From Armatimonadota bacterium (GTDB taxonomy: Bacteria; Armatimonadota; SYMT01): a stretch of DNA of 7,342 bases. The translations under genes and the position numbers were made by a program. The notes under the pieces are model-generated. The model had not been told where the DNA came from, searched no databases, and saw only the letters and a list, made by a program, of their open reading frames with translations. Shown here piece after piece: positions 6,779-7,342 of this stretch. How positions within the stretch are numbered: the stretch's first letter is position 1; every line of letters starts with the position of its first letter. Location: assembly GCA_020696885.1 (NCBI GenBank), contig JAJFMS010000150.1, positions 1 through 7,342 on the forward strand. Reading direction: 5' to 3'.

Positions 6779-6866
6779 GCGAGAACGCGATGAGCAGAAC
6801 GCCCGCCAGGCTGGCGAGGACGCCGACGGCGAGGTAGATCTTGCGTTCCCTGGTCCACGAGGTCAT
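6774..6866 (-). CDS. 30-residue single-pass membrane protein, unannotated-size small ORF
   Basis: The gene has 30 codons plus TAA. The first nine residues are polar and basic (MTSWTRERK). The remaining 21 (IYLAVGVLASL, then AGVLLIAFSL) form one uninterrupted hydrophobic span that ends the protein. The positive-inside rule predicts the N-terminus in the cytoplasm. Translation is well supported: AAGGA (6872-6876) lies 5 bases before the ATG, and 28 of 30 sense codons end in G or C, as in the neighbouring genes. It sits between the SDR gene (58-base gap) and the MFS gene (104-base gap), all on one strand. A role as a small partner of the MFS transporter, as KdpF or AcrZ are for other transporters, is attractive but is inference. 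I recognise no named family. A short hydrophobic peptide with a regulatory or toxic role is the alternative. Confidence 0.78.
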   Translation of the reverse strand: MTSWTRERKIYLAVGVLASLAGVLLIAFSL

Positions 6867-6889
6867 GGTGATCCTTCCGAGTACATGAA

Positions 6890-6910
6890 TGGCCTGGGAA
6901 TGACAGGCCA
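6890..6910 (-). other. perfect inverted repeat between the SDR and small membrane-protein genes
   Basis: TGGCCTG (6890-6896) and CAGGCCA (6904-6910) are perfect complements around a 7-base loop, giving a 7-bp stem. It begins 14 bases after the SDR stop codon in the direction of transcription. The next bases on the minus strand, ATTCATG, are not a U-tract, so it is not a classical intrinsic terminator. It lies only 13 bases upstream of the small gene's AAGGA. It could protect the upstream mRNA from 3' decay, lower read-through, or bind a dimeric regulator. Confidence 0.5.
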
Positions 6911-6924
6911 GGTGGGTGCGAGGG

Positions 6925-7342
6925 CTAGTGCATGTAGAGGCCGCCGTCCACATTCAGCGTCTGGCCGGAGATGTATCCGGCGTCCTCGCTGATGAGGAAG
7001 GCGATGGCTGCTGCGATGTCGCGCGGGGTTCCGACGCGGTTGACCACAAGGTCCTGGGTGAGTTCGTCCTTTCGTTCCTGGCTGAGCGTTCCGCCCATGA
7101 TGTCGGTGTCAATGGGGCCGGGCGAGATGGCGTTGACGGTGATGTCGTACTCCCCCAGCTCTCGGGCGGTGGAGCGGGTCAGACCGATCACGCCTGCCTT
7201 GGCTACCGAGTAGGGGGTCTTGGAGAACGTCCCGCCGCCTCGCTGGGCGGAAACGGAGGAGATGTTCACGATGCGGCCGATGCGGTTCTTCACCATGGAC
7301 TCGGCGACACGGCGGGTCGCGTAGTGGACCCCGTTGAGGTTG
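6925..7342 (-). CDS. short-chain dehydrogenase/reductase (classical SDR), N-terminus cut off by window edge
   Basis: This is the C-terminal 138 residues of an NAD(P)-dependent oxidoreductase of about 250 residues. The visible frame enters from position 7342 as NLNGVHYATRR, whose first Asn is the SDR helix-4 active-site Asn. Numbering from that residue, NISS gives Ser29, and YSVAK gives Tyr44 and Lys48, completing the catalytic tetrad. NAISPGPIDTDIM at about 70-82 and SGQTLNVDGG near the end are typical of FabG-like SDRs. The Ser-Tyr spacing is two residues longer than in E. coli FabG (loop GGTFSKT). The Rossmann TGxxxGxG motif is off the right edge, so cofactor preference cannot be judged. 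An internal ATG at 7296 is not the start because the fold continues upstream. It lies upstream of transporter and isomerase genes on the same strand, which favours a sugar, polyol or sugar-acid dehydrogenase over fatty-acid synthesis; this is inference. Confidence 0.94.
   Translation of the reverse strand, partial: NLNGVHYATRRVAESMVKNRIGRIVNISSVSAQRGGGTFSKTPYSVAKAGVIGLTRSTARELGEYDITVNAISPGPIDTDIMGGTLSQERKDELTQDLVVNRVGTPRDIAAAIAFLISEDAGYISGQTLNVDGGLYMH

Larger units (their letters stand above)
6704..6915. repeat. four copies of CAGGTGG in the operon's intergenic DNA
   Basis: CAGGTGG lies at 6704-6710, 6748-6754, 6764-6770 and 6909-6915, always in the same orientation (CCACCTG on the transcribed minus strand). 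The first two extend to the 10-mer AATCAGGTGG at 6701-6710 and 6745-6754. One copy follows from the tandem duplication. Spacings of 44, 16 and 145 bases show no helical regularity, and the motif is not a palindrome. It could be a regulator half-site, an RNA motif or chance; its role is unknown. Confidence 0.4.

Noticed and set aside
1..7342. CRISPR array, tRNA or rRNA gene, insertion sequence, defence system
   Set aside because: I saw no spaced direct-repeat array, no tRNA-like cloverleaf, no transposase motifs or terminal inverted repeats, and no nuclease or toxin genes. The window reads as ordinary chromosomal genes.

Overview
The window is high-GC DNA, compactly coded, with G or C in almost every third codon position. 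The protein sequences look actinobacterial, most like Micrococcaceae (Arthrobacter and relatives). That placement is inferred from composition and remembered family resemblance, not from a search.

Layout, left to right. (1) 1-1351, minus: the first 450 codons of a gamma-glutamyltransferase-family enzyme that runs off the left edge. It lacks the usual signal peptide, and the family's substrate-binding arginine appears to be replaced. (2) 1445-3985, minus: a complete Tex-type RNA-binding protein with an RGG-like glycine-rich tail. (3) 3986-4115: a divergent intergenic region. (4) 4116-4412, plus: a 98-residue protein of unknown function, the only plus-strand gene. Its stop codon interlocks with that of the next gene in a shared CTAG. 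(5) 4409-7342, minus: an apparent operon transcribed leftward in the order SDR dehydrogenase (5' end off the right edge), a 30-residue single-pass membrane protein, an MFS transporter of the anion:cation symporter type, and a triosephosphate-isomerase-like enzyme.

The operon reads as a small carbon-source uptake and breakdown unit. The MFS protein would import a substrate, the SDR would oxidise or reduce a polyol, keto or acid group, and the TIM-like enzyme would isomerise a phosphorylated product. The TIM-like protein keeps the catalytic Lys, His and Glu but departs from housekeeping TPI at other conserved positions. A C4 sugar phosphate, as in tetritol (erythritol or threitol) catabolism, is therefore a plausible substrate, but this is inference; the kinase and regulator such a pathway needs are not in the window.

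The most interesting stretch is 6670-6924, between the MFS and SDR genes. It holds the 30-codon membrane-protein gene with a good ribosome binding site, a tandem 15-base duplication that includes its stop codon, a terminator-like hairpin just before the MFS gene, a second perfect hairpin just after the SDR gene, and four copies of CAGGTGG.
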